This document shows, piece by piece, positions 36,072-44,631 of a stretch of 64,000 nt of DNA. Numbering within the stretch: position 1 is the first letter of the stretch; every line of letters starts with the position of its first letter. The stretch is from positions 62,001 to 126,000 of the forward strand of contig NZ_JANIOA010000005.1 of the NCBI RefSeq assembly GCF_025175675.1. Reading direction: 5' to 3'. The translations under genes and the position numbers were made by a program. Source of the DNA: Sedimenticola hydrogenitrophicus (GTDB taxonomy: Bacteria > Pseudomonadota > Gammaproteobacteria > Chromatiales > Chromatiaceae). The notes under the pieces are model-generated. The model saw only the letters and a list, made by a program, of their open reading frames with translations. It searched no databases and had not been told where the DNA came from.

Positions 36072-36575
36072 TCAGGCGTCAGCCCGCTCCAGGGTGAGGA
36101 AGGTGTAATCGAACGGGTTGCGCTCATCGGCGCAGTGGTCCTCCCGTGCCAGCTCGCGCCAGGCGTCCACTGCATAATCCGGAAACCAGGCGTCGCCCAC
36201 CACCCGGGTATGCACCAGCGTCAGATAGAGCCGGTCGGCCCGCGGCAACAACTGACGGTAGAGGTTGGCGCCACCGACAATCATGATCTCCGCCACATCG
36301 CCGGCCACCGCCAGCGCCTGTTCGACCGTGTGCACCAGCCGGCAACCCTCGGCCCGGTAGGCCGAATTGGCGCTGATCACGATATGGGTGCGGCCGGGCA
36401 GCAGACCGGGCAGCGACTCCCAGGTTTTTCGTCCCATGATGATCGGCTTGCCCAGGGTCAGACGCTTGAAATGCTGCAGATCGGCGGGTAGACGCCAGGG
36501 CAGGCGATTCTCACAACCGATGACCCGGTCCTCGTCCATGGCGGCAATAAGGGAAATGAGCGGCGTCTGTTGCAT
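36072..36575 (-). CDS. folA: Dihydrofolate reductase
   Basis: NADPH-dependent reduction of dihydrofolate. Motifs: LISLIAAMDEDRVIGCENRLPW at the start (shown in part) with the catalytic-site Asp in LPADLQ, IIMGRKTWES, IVISAN, EIMIVGGANLYRQLLP, and YLTLVHT. About 167 aa. An ATG four codons upstream is possible. thyA lies about 2.3 kb downstream on the same strand, not directly linked. Confidence 0.96.
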   Translation of the reverse strand: MQQTPLISLIAAMDEDRVIGCENRLPWRLPADLQHFKRLTLGKPIIMGRKTWESLPGLLPGRTHIVISANSAYRAEGCRLVHTVEQALAVAGDVAEIMIVGGANLYRQLLPRADRLYLTLVHTRVVGDAWFPDYAVDAWRELAREDHCADERNPFDYTFLTLERADA

Positions 36576-36618
36576 GCCGCGGAGCATACCACGTCCATGG
36601 TCTAAGCTTTACTCTAAA

Positions 36619-36728
36619 CGTAACGACTCACGGGGTGATTGGTCTGCCTTGCCGGCCTCACACGATGGCTGGATCAAGATCGGCCAACAAGGCAGGCCAA
36701 TCACTTACAGACCGGCTGAGTAGTTACC
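36619..36728. repeat. Palindromic repeat GTAAC(G/T)ACTCA...GTGATTGG
   Basis: The left half reads GTAACGACTCA then GTGATTGGTCTGCCTTG; the right half is the inverse of GTAACTACTCA then GTGATTGGCCTGCCTTG. The arms are about 45 bp and the centre about 25 bp. It lies in the gap between divergent folA and the ornithine cyclodeaminase gene and ends 32 bp before the latter's start codon, so both promoters lie in or beside it. Confidence 0.8.
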
Positions 36729-36759
36729 TCTAAACAACCAACAACATGGGACTGACGGC

Positions 36760-37779
36760 ATGCGACTTATCACCATCAGCCACCTGAAACAGCTTATCCG
36801 GGAAACCGGGATGGACCACTTCCTGCGACAGAATCTGGCCTCCCTCGAAGCCGCCTTCGGGCGCTGGGACGAGTTCCGCAAATCCCCCCGCCACGCCACC
36901 CACTACCCGCAGGGGGTGATTGAACTGATGCCCTGCGCCGACGAGGAGTTCTACAGCTTCAAGTATGTCAACGGACACCCGAAAAATACCGCCGCGGGTC
37001 GTCTCAGTGTCGTTGCCCTGGGTATGCTGGCCAATGCGCGGAACGGCTACCCCCTGATGCTGAGTGAAATGACCCTGCTGACCGCCATCCGTACCGCCTC
37101 CACAACGGCGCTGGGGGCGAAATACCTGGCCCGCCCCGAGAGCCGTCACCTGGCGCTGATAGGCACCGGCGCCCAGGCGGAATTCCAGCTGCTGGCGCTC
37201 CGCCAGGTGCTGCCGATCGAGCAGGTCTCCTATTTCGACACCGACCCGCGGGCGATGGGAAAATTTGCCCGCAATATGGCCGGATACGCCACCCTGATCC
37301 CGTGCAATTCGATCGATGCGGCGCTCACCGACAGCGATGTGGTCGTCACCGCCACGGCCGCCAGGCAGCATAACCGGCTGCTTGGCCCTGGCATGATCCC
37401 CCCTGGGAGCCATATCCACGCCATGGGCGGCGACTGCCCCGGCAAGACCGAACTGGACCCCGCCCTGCTGGCGCAGTGCCGGATTGTGGTGGAGTATCTG
37501 CCGCAGAGCCTGGAAGAGGGGGAGATCCAGCTGGCAAAAGAGACCCCGGTGCACGCCGAACTCTGGGAACTGGTCAACGGCGACAAGCCGGGCCGGCAGG
37601 ACCCCGGGGAGCTGACCCTGTTCGACTCTGTCGGCTTCGCCCTGGAGGACTTCGCTATCCTGCAACTGGTCTATCAGCTGGCCTGCGACCTGAATATCGG
37701 CGAGGAGGTGGATTTGATCCCCTCGCCGGCCGATCCGAAGGATCTGTACCGCGTCCTGTTCTCGCCGCCCTCACCGTAA
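36760..37779 (+). CDS. Ornithine cyclodeaminase family protein
   Basis: 339-aa enzyme of the ornithine cyclodeaminase/mu-crystallin family. The NAD-binding motif is LALIGTGAQAEFQL near 130, preceded by the substrate-binding KYVNGHPKN near 70 and R-ASTTALGAKYLA near 112, and followed by GSHIHAMGGDCPGKTEL with the catalytic Asp near 227. Converts L-ornithine to L-proline and ammonia if it is a true cyclodeaminase. The arginase gene on the opposite strand, whose end overlaps this one, supports an arginine-ornithine-proline route. Alanine dehydrogenase-type activity is a less likely alternative. Confidence 0.9.
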   Translation: MRLITISHLKQLIRETGMDHFLRQNLASLEAAFGRWDEFRKSPRHATHYPQGVIELMPCADEEFYSFKYVNGHPKNTAAGRLSVVALGMLANARNGYPLMLSEMTLLTAIRTASTTALGAKYLARPESRHLALIGTGAQAEFQLLALRQVLPIEQVSYFDTDPRAMGKFARNMAGYATLIPCNSIDAALTDSDVVVTATAARQHNRLLGPGMIPPGSHIHAMGGDCPGKTELDPALLAQCRIVVEYLPQSLEEGEIQLAKETPVHAELWELVNGDKPGRQDPGELTLFDSVGFALEDFAILQLVYQLACDLNIGEEVDLIPSPADPKDLYRVLFSPPSP

Positions 37780-38642
37780 AGGGCGGCGATCAACCTGCCG
37801 ATCAGCTGCACGGTCTTCTCTTCACGCTCATGCCGGGGACAAAACTCGGCGATCTCCATGCCCACCAGCCGCGGGACTGCCGCGATGGCGGCCAACGCCG
37901 CGACCAGTTCATCGCCGGCAATGCCACCCGGTTCCGGCACCCCGACGGCCGGGGCGTCCCGGGGATCGACCGCATCCAGATCGATGCTGATGCCGAGCAC
38001 ATCCACTTGCCGCGACAGGCGCGCCGCGGTCTCTACCAGCCGTGAACGCAACGCACCCGGCTCATTCAGTTCAGCCATCCCGATCACCCGCACGCCGAGC
38101 CGTTCCAGCAGGCGCTGTTCCGCCGGCTCATAACTGCGCACCCCGAGCAGCACCAGGTTTTCCGGTCGCAAGTGGTGCATGCCGCCATACACCCGGCTCA
38201 ACAGCCGATCCCCCTGGCCCAGCAGTCCGGCCACCGGCATGCCGTGGACATTGCCCGAGGGCGTGGTCTCGAAGGTGTGGGCATCCATGTGGGCGTCGAT
38301 CCAGATCAGCCCCAGCCGGCGACTCCCGGGAAGCGCCCCCATCACCCCCTGCCACACCCCCATGGCGGTGGCATGATCACCGCCCAGGAACAGGAACGGC
38401 TGGTGGTGGCGGACCAGGGCGGAGGCGAAGCGCGCCGCCTGCCGGCAGAGCCCGGTCACCGCCTCCAGCTTGGTGACCCGCTCATCCGCCTGCAGCAGCG
38501 CATGCCAGACCAGCTGCAACCCCTCGGCAGCACAGTAGCGTCTCAAGCCCGGCGAATTGCGCAACACCAGGGGGCCACGCCAGCATCCCCCATGCCGGCC
38601 CGCCTGGCCGGAGGCCACACCGACAGTCGCTATGCGCCGCAT
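37674..38642 (-). CDS. rocF: Arginase
   Basis: Manganese enzyme hydrolysing arginine to ornithine and urea. Metal ligands are visible: LGGDHATAMG near 87, WIDAHMDAHT near 115 with NVHGMP after it, and SIDLDAVDP near 220, plus the ME-AEF segment near 262. 322 aa; the last about 35 residues (after EGGENRT) lie antisense to the end of the cyclodeaminase gene and are not part of the core fold. The tail-to-tail overlap is 106 bp. Agmatinase is a weaker alternative; the N-terminus (GGCWRGP) fits arginase-type proteins. Confidence 0.88.
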   Translation of the reverse strand: MRRIATVGVASGQAGRHGGCWRGPLVLRNSPGLRRYCAAEGLQLVWHALLQADERVTKLEAVTGLCRQAARFASALVRHHQPFLFLGGDHATAMGVWQGVMGALPGSRRLGLIWIDAHMDAHTFETTPSGNVHGMPVAGLLGQGDRLLSRVYGGMHHLRPENLVLLGVRSYEPAEQRLLERLGVRVIGMAELNEPGALRSRLVETAARLSRQVDVLGISIDLDAVDPRDAPAVGVPEPGGIAGDELVAALAAIAAVPRLVGMEIAEFCPRHEREEKTVQLIGRLIAALYGEGGENRTRYRSFGSAGEGIKSTSSPIFRSQAS

Positions 38643-38749
38643 CAGCCACCTTCCGGAATCTATGCTTCAACAGATTAGAGGCATACTATCCAGTATAGGT
38701 TTCCCTGTTGCATGGGGCGCGGCGCCGGTTCGGTAGGGGTTGACCGGCC

Positions 38750-38853
38750 TTAGGGCTCGGGCAAGAATAATTTCGCAGTACCGAGGGCGTAACCCCGCCA
38801 GCGGGCTCCAGTGGCGACCGAATACCGAAACTTATTTTTGCGCGAGCCCTTAG
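38750..38853. repeat. Palindromic repeat family A, copy 4 (104 bp, core shortened)
   Basis: The same outer arms as copies 1-3 (TTAGGGCTCGGGCAAGAATA; inverse of TCTAAGGGCTCGCGC), but most of the inner hairpin is absent: the text jumps from GGGCGTAAC straight to CCCGCCAGCGGG. Its right end supplies the TAA stop of thyA. Confidence 0.85.
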
Positions 38854-39644
38854 ACCGCCACCGGCGCCTTGATGTGGGGGTGGCACTGGTACTGCTCCAG
38901 GGTGAAGTCGTCATAGACGAAATCGAACAGCGAGTCGACCGCGGGATTCAACCGTATACACGGCAGGGGAAAGGGCTCCCGAGCCAGCTGGGTCGCCACC
39001 TGCTCGAGGTGGTTGGCGTAGAGATGGGCGTCGCCGAAGGTATGGACGAACTCCCCCGGCTCAAGCCCGGTGACCTGGGCGATCATCAGGGTCAACAGGG
39101 CATAGGAGGCGATATTGAACGGGACGCCGAGAAAGATGTCGGCACTACGCTGATAGAGCTGACAGGAGAGCCGGCCCTCCGCCACGTAGAACTGGAACAG
39201 GCAGTGGCAGGGCGGCAGCGCCATACGCTCCACCTCGGCCGGGTTCCAGGCGGTCACCAGCAGACGCCGCGAATCCGGATTGTGGCGGATCTGCTCCACC
39301 AGCTGGGCGATCTGGTCGATACGGCCGCCCTCGCGGGTCGGCCAGGAGCGCCACTGGGCGCCGTAAACCGGTCCCAGATCACCGTTTTCATCCGCCCACT
39401 CATCCCAGATTCTGACCCCGTTCTCCTTCAGGTAGCGGATATTGGTCTCTCCCTTCAGGAACCAGAGCAGCTCATGGATGATCGAGCGCAGGTGCAGCTT
39501 CTTGGTGGTGACCAGGGGAAAGCCCTGCGATAGATCGAAGCGCATCTGGTAACCGAACAGACTCAGCGTGCCGGTGCCGGTACGGTCCTCCTTGCGGGTA
39601 CCGTTCTCCAGGACATGGCGCATGAGATCGAGATATTGACGCAT
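38850..39644 (-). CDS. thyA: Thymidylate synthase
   Basis: Methylates dUMP to dTMP with methylene-tetrahydrofolate. 264 aa with all hallmarks: [18 protein letters not shown] (N-terminal phosphate-binding Arg), WDEWAD, ALPPCHC with the catalytic cysteine, [20 protein letters not shown], and [10 protein letters not shown]. Ends KAPVAV, the normal terminus. The stop codon overlaps the edge of repeat copy 4. It is followed upstream by lgt with 3 bp between them, the common lgt-thyA pair. Confidence 0.98.
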   Translation of the reverse strand: MRQYLDLMRHVLENGTRKEDRTGTGTLSLFGYQMRFDLSQGFPLVTTKKLHLRSIIHELLWFLKGETNIRYLKENGVRIWDEWADENGDLGPVYGAQWRSWPTREGGRIDQIAQLVEQIRHNPDSRRLLVTAWNPAEVERMALPPCHCLFQFYVAEGRLSCQLYQRSADIFLGVPFNIASYALLTLMIAQVTGLEPGEFVHTFGDAHLYANHLEQVATQLAREPFPLPCIRLNPAVDSLFDFVYDDFTLEQYQCHPHIKAPVAV

Positions 39645-39647
39645 GAT

Positions 39648-40490
39648 TCAATCCGTTCGTGTTCGGTTGTGATAGGCGAACCAGATCAGCAGGCCGCCGG
39701 CCAGCAGCATGGGCAGGGACAGGATCTGCCCCATGGTGACCCAGTCGAAGGCGAGATAGCCGATATGGGCGTCCGGCATGCGCACGAACTCGATGGCGAA
39801 ACGGAACAGTCCGTAGCAGGCCAGGAACAGTCCCGAGACCGCCATGGCCGGACGCGGACGGGCCGAAAACAGCCACAGGATGGCAAACAGTACCACCCCT
39901 TCCAGCAGTGCCTCATAGAGCTGATTGGGATGCAGCGGCGGGGTCATTGCCGTGCCGGGGGGCAGCTGTAGTTTGTCCACGCAGAGCGCCATGAAGCGTT
40001 CGCAGGGCACCTGCATCGCCCAGGGCATGGAACCGGGCGCGCCCCACAACTCGCCGTTGATAAAGTTACCGATGCGCCCCGCCCCGAGCCCCAGCGGAAT
40101 CAGTGGCGCGATAAAATCGGTTGCCTGAAAAAAGTCCTTGCCATGGCGCCGCCCAAACAGCCACATGGCCACCAGCACCCCCAGCAGACCGCCATGAAAG
40201 GACATCCCGCCCTCCCAGATGCGCAGCAACGAGACGGGATCCTGCAGCAGGTTATCGAAGCCGTAAAACAGGGTGTAGCCGAGTCGGCCGCCCAGCACCA
40301 CGCCCAGTGCTATATAGAACAGCAGGTCATCCACCTGCTCGACACGCCAGCCGGAATCGGGCCGGGCGGCACGCCGGCGACCAAGCCACCAGCCCGCCAC
40401 AAATCCCACCAGATACATGGCACCGTACCAGTGTACCGAGACAGGCCCCAGGGAAAACAGCACCGGATCAATATTTGGGTAAGTCAGCAT
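39648..40490 (-). CDS. lgt: Prolipoprotein diacylglyceryl transferase
   Basis: Transfers diacylglyceryl from phosphatidylglycerol to lipobox cysteines; it would modify RlpA and the TlpA-like protein in this window. 280 aa with seven membrane segments. Essential motifs: MSFHGGLLG near 101-109 (His and Gly), [13 protein letters not shown] near 143 (Arg and Asn), and EFVRMPDAH near 236. It is transcribed just ahead of thyA with a 3-bp gap. Confidence 0.98.
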   Translation of the reverse strand: MLTYPNIDPVLFSLGPVSVHWYGAMYLVGFVAGWWLGRRRAARPDSGWRVEQVDDLLFYIALGVVLGGRLGYTLFYGFDNLLQDPVSLLRIWEGGMSFHGGLLGVLVAMWLFGRRHGKDFFQATDFIAPLIPLGLGAGRIGNFINGELWGAPGSMPWAMQVPCERFMALCVDKLQLPPGTAMTPPLHPNQLYEALLEGVVLFAILWLFSARPRPAMAVSGLFLACYGLFRFAIEFVRMPDAHIGYLAFDWVTMGQILSLPMLLAGGLLIWFAYHNRTRTD

Positions 40491-41069
40491 TAGGGGGCTA
40501 TCTTTCTTATGGTCAGTTTAAAATAAATCACCCCATAGAATTCATATGGGGCGGGCCAAGCTTTTACGACCGGCAAAGAGTACCACCATTTCCGCAGGGT
40601 GTTCACCCTGTGGAGACAGGGACAAGGTAGCGGGCAACGCCTTCGGATCCAGCCGGATCGACAATGTGAAAAGCGATCCACATCAAGAATCGGGGCATAA
40701 AAATGAAATAAATGCTTTTCCGGGCACTGTTTGGGACGCAAAATAGGGACAGCTTTAGGAAAAAGGGTTATGCTTAGCAGTGAGGATGATTATTCTCGTA
40801 AGATAATAATTTCCTTGGTGTTAGTAATTGTATTCATTGATAGTTGATCATGATGCAAAGCGAAAAACAGAAGCTGGTGCTCCTGAATGCGCAGGATTGT
40901 CGGGTAAACCACCGGGCGATCCTGGAGTAATTGATGTGGTGGCTGGTCGTGCCCCGAACCCCCGGCATGACGGTGTGTGACAGGGGTCTGAAATAAAGGC
41001 CCAAGAACAGCAATCGGTCACCCGACTGGGAGCTATACTCAAAATTGGACAAACAACAGGTTGAAGAAA
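40491..41069. other. 579-bp gap without a supported gene
   Basis: Holds a short hairpin (CAGGGTG/CACCCTG at 40595-40610), AT-rich stretches around 40780-40860, and a phrase TAGGGACAGCTTTAGG near 40744. TATACT at about 41034 could be a -10 box for the XRE gene. Short open frames here have poor codon usage or no ribosome binding site. Confidence 0.5.
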
Positions 41070-41408
41070 ATGACTAATGAGAATCCCCAAAACCCCGGGA
41101 ATCTGGGTCAACGGATGCGCTTCAGGCGCCAGGAAAAAGGCTGGACACAAGAGCAGCTTGCGGTGCGAGCCGGGACCAACCAGGCCGTCATCCAGAAGAT
41201 TGAAAATGGAAAAAGCCTGCGTCCACGCAAAATAGACCAGATTGCCGCCGTGCTGGATGTCAATCCCGCCTGGTTGATGTTCGGCGATGAACTGGCCGCA
41301 TCGCTTCCGCCGGATGCCATGGCGGTGGCCGAGGCGTGGCATGGCATGCCGGAGCCGCATAAATCGAGAATACAGCGGGAGATCATGGACCTCTCCTCGA
41401 AAGGGTAG
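41070..41408 (+). CDS. XRE-family helix-turn-helix regulator
   Basis: 112 aa. The N-terminal half is a lambda-repressor-like helix-turn-helix: LGQRMRFRRQEKGWTQEQLA, then NQAVIQKIENGKSLRPRKI and a third helix VLDVNPAWLMFGD. The short C-terminal half (AWHGMPEPHKSRIQREIMDL) is helical and has no recognised sensor or peptidase domain. Target genes are unknown; it stands alone between a long upstream gap and convergent rlmI. ATG chosen over a TTG three codons earlier. Confidence 0.88.
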   Translation: MTNENPQNPGNLGQRMRFRRQEKGWTQEQLAVRAGTNQAVIQKIENGKSLRPRKIDQIAAVLDVNPAWLMFGDELAASLPPDAMAVAEAWHGMPEPHKSRIQREIMDLSSKG

Positions 41409-41456
41409 GCGTCCTGCCCATCCCTGTGTCCTGTTCGGCACAGGGATGGCTCCACC

Positions 41457-42653
41457 CTAAAAGCTCGGCAGGACTCGCAGGTAGAAGGTCTTGAGATAGG
41501 CCGTCTCCGGTATTGCCGGATGGACCGGGTGGTCGGGCGCCTGAAAACCGCGCTCCAGCAGTTGTAGCGAGCGGTCGGTGTGTCGTGCCGCCTGCTGGAT
41601 TTCATGCAGCAGCGCCGCCTCGCCCATGTGATGGGAGCAGGAAGAGGAGACCAGGATACCGTCCTTGCTCAGCACCTGGAGCGCCAGCTGGTTCAGTCGG
41701 CGGTAAGCCATAACGCCCTCTTTGGTGTCTTTTTTTCGCTTGATAAAGGCCGGCGGATCCACCAGCACCACATCGAAACGTTCATTGGCCTGGCGCAGTT
41801 CGCGGAGCGCATCGAAGGCATCCCCCTGCAGCCCGGCCACCCGCTCCGCCACACCGTTTTCCAGGGCATTGCGATCGACCGCGTCGAGCGCGGTTGCCGA
41901 GGCATCCACGCAGATCACCTCCGCCGCCCCTTTCACCGCCGCCAACACACCCCAGGCACCAACATAGCTGCAGACATCCAGCACCCGCTTGCCGGGAACA
42001 TACGGAATCAGGCGCCCCCGGTTCGCCGCCTGATCAAAGAACCAGCCGGTCTTCTGCCCCGCCTGAGAGGGTAGGGTGAAACGCACGCCGTGCTCTTCGA
42101 GCGTGAGTTCGTCCGGCCAGCCGCCCAGGGCATTTTCCACATAGAGCGCCAGGCCCTCCAGCTCCCGCGCCGGCGAGTCGTTGCGAAACAGCACGCCGGC
42201 GGGGCGCAGCACCTTGACCACCGCTGCCAGGATCTCCGCCTTGAGCCGCTCCATGCCGGCGGTGGTAATCTGGATCACCAGGTGGTCGCCGAAGCGGTCA
42301 ATGACCAGTCCCGGCAGCCCGTCGCTCTCGCCGAACAGCAGCCGGTAGTACGGCTTCGGGTAGAGCCGCTCGCGCAGGCTCAGGGCCACTTTCAGCCGAT
42401 GCACGATCAGCGAGCCGCTGAGCGGGTGCTGACGATCACGGCTGACCAGGCGTGCGCTGATCAGGGAGTGGGGATTGACATAGCCGGTGCCGAGCAACTT
42501 CTCCCGGTCGCTGTAGACCTCCACCGGCTGACCCGGCTCCAGCCCCTGCAACGGGGTGATCAGGGTATCGATCTCATTACTGTAGATCCAGCAGTGCCCG
42601 GCACGCAGGCGTCGATCCTCGTTCTTCTTCAATCGCAGCGGGGCAAAATTCAT
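41457..42653 (-). CDS. rlmI: 23S rRNA (cytosine-1962) methyltransferase
   Basis: SAM-dependent rRNA methyltransferase of the RlmI/RlmO type, 398 aa. An N-terminal PUA domain (about 1-75, with HCWIYSNEID) is followed by the RlmI central domain (GESDGLPGLVIDRFGDHLV) and a Rossmann methyltransferase with LDVCSYVGAWGVLAA near 222, VDPPAFIKRKK near 300 and SSSCSHHM near 343. The start codon lies 14 bp from the palindromic element at 42667. Confidence 0.94.
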   Translation of the reverse strand: MNFAPLRLKKNEDRRLRAGHCWIYSNEIDTLITPLQGLEPGQPVEVYSDREKLLGTGYVNPHSLISARLVSRDRQHPLSGSLIVHRLKVALSLRERLYPKPYYRLLFGESDGLPGLVIDRFGDHLVIQITTAGMERLKAEILAAVVKVLRPAGVLFRNDSPARELEGLALYVENALGGWPDELTLEEHGVRFTLPSQAGQKTGWFFDQAANRGRLIPYVPGKRVLDVCSYVGAWGVLAAVKGAAEVICVDASATALDAVDRNALENGVAERVAGLQGDAFDALRELRQANERFDVVLVDPPAFIKRKKDTKEGVMAYRRLNQLALQVLSKDGILVSSSCSHHMGEAALLHEIQQAARHTDRSLQLLERGFQAPDHPVHPAIPETAYLKTFYLRVLPSF

Positions 42654-42666
42654 GGCTTGGGGTCCT

Positions 42667-42932
42667 GGTACTCTGTCAGGGTGATATTGACTAGTTCAGC
42701 GTCCCTGTGGTGTTTCGCCGCAAGGCGCGTCGTGCAGGCAATGGCCCGGTCCTTGTCAAACGACGCAACGCGGCGGCGGGACACCACAGGGGCGCCCTTC
42801 GGGTTGGCCTGTCCGCGCCCCTGGCCGTGTTGCGGCTCTTGCAAAGGACCGGGCCATTCGCTGCGAGCCGCGCCTTGCCAGGAACGCGGACAGGCCAACT
42901 GAATACGTCAATATCACCCTGACAGAGTACTC
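42667..42932. repeat. Palindromic element B: two inverted hairpin units within shared ends
   Basis: Outer ends GTACTCTGTCAGGGTGATAT and its inverse. Inside are two head-to-head hairpins: 42703-42791 (arms CCCTGTGGTG/CACCACAGGG) and 42803-42899 on the opposite strand (arms GTTGGCCTGTCCGCG and complement). Each holds the same core as family A: AAGGC, a 7-bp stem, a 26-base loop beginning GCAG, then AAC(G/A)C. The stems differ (GCGTCGT/ACGACGC and GCGGCTC/GAGCCGC) but pair perfectly. It fills most of the 400-bp gap between rlmI and the PadR gene. Confidence 0.88.
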
Positions 42933-43053
42933 GTCTGTCATCGAGTGGTAAAAACGCGGACGCAAGATTAACAGATTTGACAGCGCGGCGCCCAGTAAAT
43001 ATATTGCCCCGATATATAACGATCCGATATAGCCAATTCCCGATGAATGCCCT

Positions 43054-43605
43054 ATGAACACCAGCCAGCTCTGTCTCGGCATCCTCTGTCTCGGGGACGC
43101 CAGTGGCTATGAAATCAAGAAGGCGATCGAGCAGGCCTTCAGCCACTTCCAGGCCACCAGCTACGGCTCCATCTATCCGACCCTGGCGAAATTGACCCAC
43201 CAGGGGCTGGTCAGTTTTCACGAACAGACCCAGCAAAAGCGGCCTACCAAGAAGGTGTTCGCCCTCACCGAGGCGGGCCGGAAACACTTTTTTCAGACCC
43301 TGATGAGCACCGAACCGACCGAACAGCACCGCAGTGACTTCCTGTTCCTGATGATGTTCGCCCATCTGCTGCCGAACGAGCAAAACAGGGCGCTGCTGGA
43401 GAAGCAGACCGCCCATCTGCAGAGTGAGCTGGACATACTGGAGCGCATCATCAATGAGTGCCCGACCCTCACCCCGGGCATGCGCTTCACCCTGGAGTAC
43501 GGCATTGCCGCCAACCGGGCCCTGCTCCAGCTGATGCAGGGCCGCAGCACCGCGCTGTTGCGGGAGATCGATGCAGCAAGGAGCCCGACAGCATCATGCG
43601 AATGA
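43054..43605 (+). CDS. PadR-family transcriptional regulator
   Basis: 183 aa. The N-terminal winged helix (residues 1-80) has the PadR pattern: LCLGILCLGDASGYEIKKAI, then SYGSIYPTLAKLTHQGLV and a basic wing (QKRPTKKVFALTEAGR). The C-terminal Vir-type coiled-coil domain (about 95-175) mediates dimerisation. Its end overlaps the start of the efflux adaptor gene by 10 bp, so it probably represses its own efflux operon. Confidence 0.92.
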   Translation: MNTSQLCLGILCLGDASGYEIKKAIEQAFSHFQATSYGSIYPTLAKLTHQGLVSFHEQTQQKRPTKKVFALTEAGRKHFFQTLMSTEPTEQHRSDFLFLMMFAHLLPNEQNRALLEKQTAHLQSELDILERIINECPTLTPGMRFTLEYGIAANRALLQLMQGRSTALLREIDAARSPTASCE

Positions 43606-44630
43606 AACAACCGACCGGGCACCTGCCCGGCCTGCTCCTGACAGGCCTGCTGACCCTCATCATGCGGCCCGCGGCGGCCGCGGAGCGACCCATCCAGGTC
43701 ACCACCGCGCGGCTGGGGGAGGTCACCATTTACCAGGAGTACTCGGCACCCGCCACCACCCTGAGCCTGAACGAGAGCCGGATCAGCGCCGAGACCACCG
43801 GCACCGTACTGGACATCCCGGTACGGGTCGGCGACCGGGTGGAGCGGGACGCCCTGCTGACCGCCCTGGATTGTCGTGACAATCAGCTCAGGCTGCAGCA
43901 GGCCGAGGCGGGACTGGCCAGTATCGCGGCGCGGGTCACCCTGGCCAGCCGCCAGATCGAACGGACCCGGCTGCTGCGCCAGACCCGCAGCGCCTCCGAG
44001 GAGCAACTCAATCAACAGGAGGCCGATCTGCAGATCGCCGAGGCCGAGCGCCGGGCGCAACTGGCCAGCATCGCCGAGGCGCGGCTCAACCGGCAGCGTT
44101 GTGAGATTCGTGCCCCCTTTGCCGGCGTGGTCCGGGAGCGGCTGGTCGGTGAAGGTGAATGGGTCAATCCCGGTCAGCCGCTGATCCGCCTGACCGACCT
44201 GGAGCATCTGGAGATCTCCGCCCAGGTCTCCGTGGACCTGATCGGTTCACTGCGGGAGGCCGACACCATCGTACTAGAGACCAACCAAGGCAGCTACCCG
44301 GTGCGGCTGCGCCAGATCGTCCCGGTGGTTGAGGCACTCGGCCGCAACCGCGAGGTGCGCCTGCAGTTCAGCGACGGCCGCACCCTGCCCGGCAGCAGTG
44401 GCCGCCTGCTGTGGCGATCGCTACGGCCCCAAGTGCCGGCCGACCTGCCGGTGCGGCGGGAAGGCCACCTGGGGCTGTTCCTGGTCGAGCAGGAGAAGGC
44501 CCGCTTCTTCCCCCTGCCCGAGGCCCTGGAGGGTCACCCGGCCCGTGTGGACCTGCCGGCCGATACCCTGCTGGTCATCGAGGGACGCCAGGCCGTGACC
44601 AATGGCACCCGCATAGAGCAGACCGACTGA
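43596..44630 (+). CDS. RND efflux periplasmic adaptor
   Basis: Membrane-fusion protein of about 344 aa. A signal peptide (cleavage near AAA-ERP, residue 29) precedes the lipoyl half-motif (ISAETTGTVLDIPVRVGDRV), a coiled-coil hairpin (about 95-160, LRLQQAEAGLASIAARV) and the second lipoyl half (CEIRAPFAGVVRERLVGEGE). Links the RND pump to an outer-membrane channel; no channel gene is adjacent, so a shared TolC-type protein is likely. AAGGAG lies 12 bases upstream of the ATG. Confidence 0.92.
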   Translation: MRMKQPTGHLPGLLLTGLLTLIMRPAAAAERPIQVTTARLGEVTIYQEYSAPATTLSLNESRISAETTGTVLDIPVRVGDRVERDALLTALDCRDNQLRLQQAEAGLASIAARVTLASRQIERTRLLRQTRSASEEQLNQQEADLQIAEAERRAQLASIAEARLNRQRCEIRAPFAGVVRERLVGEGEWVNPGQPLIRLTDLEHLEISAQVSVDLIGSLREADTIVLETNQGSYPVRLRQIVPVVEALGRNREVRLQFSDGRTLPGSSGRLLWRSLRPQVPADLPVRREGHLGLFLVEQEKARFFPLPEALEGHPARVDLPADTLLVIEGRQAVTNGTRIEQTD

Positions 44631-44631
44631 C

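Noticed and set aside
40850-40930. A 26-residue plus-strand frame starting ATGATGCAAAGC
   Set aside because: Too short, with no clear ribosome binding site or recognisable sequence; likely chance.
42703-42899. Integron attC site
   Set aside because: Structured hairpins with conserved spacing suggested attC, but the paired RYYYAAC/GTTRRRY ends are not present and no cassette genes or integrase are near.
42690-42922. Arg/Ala-rich open frames over palindromic element B
   Set aside because: They follow the repeat, exist on both strands because of its symmetry, and have no ribosome binding site. The repeat structure explains them.
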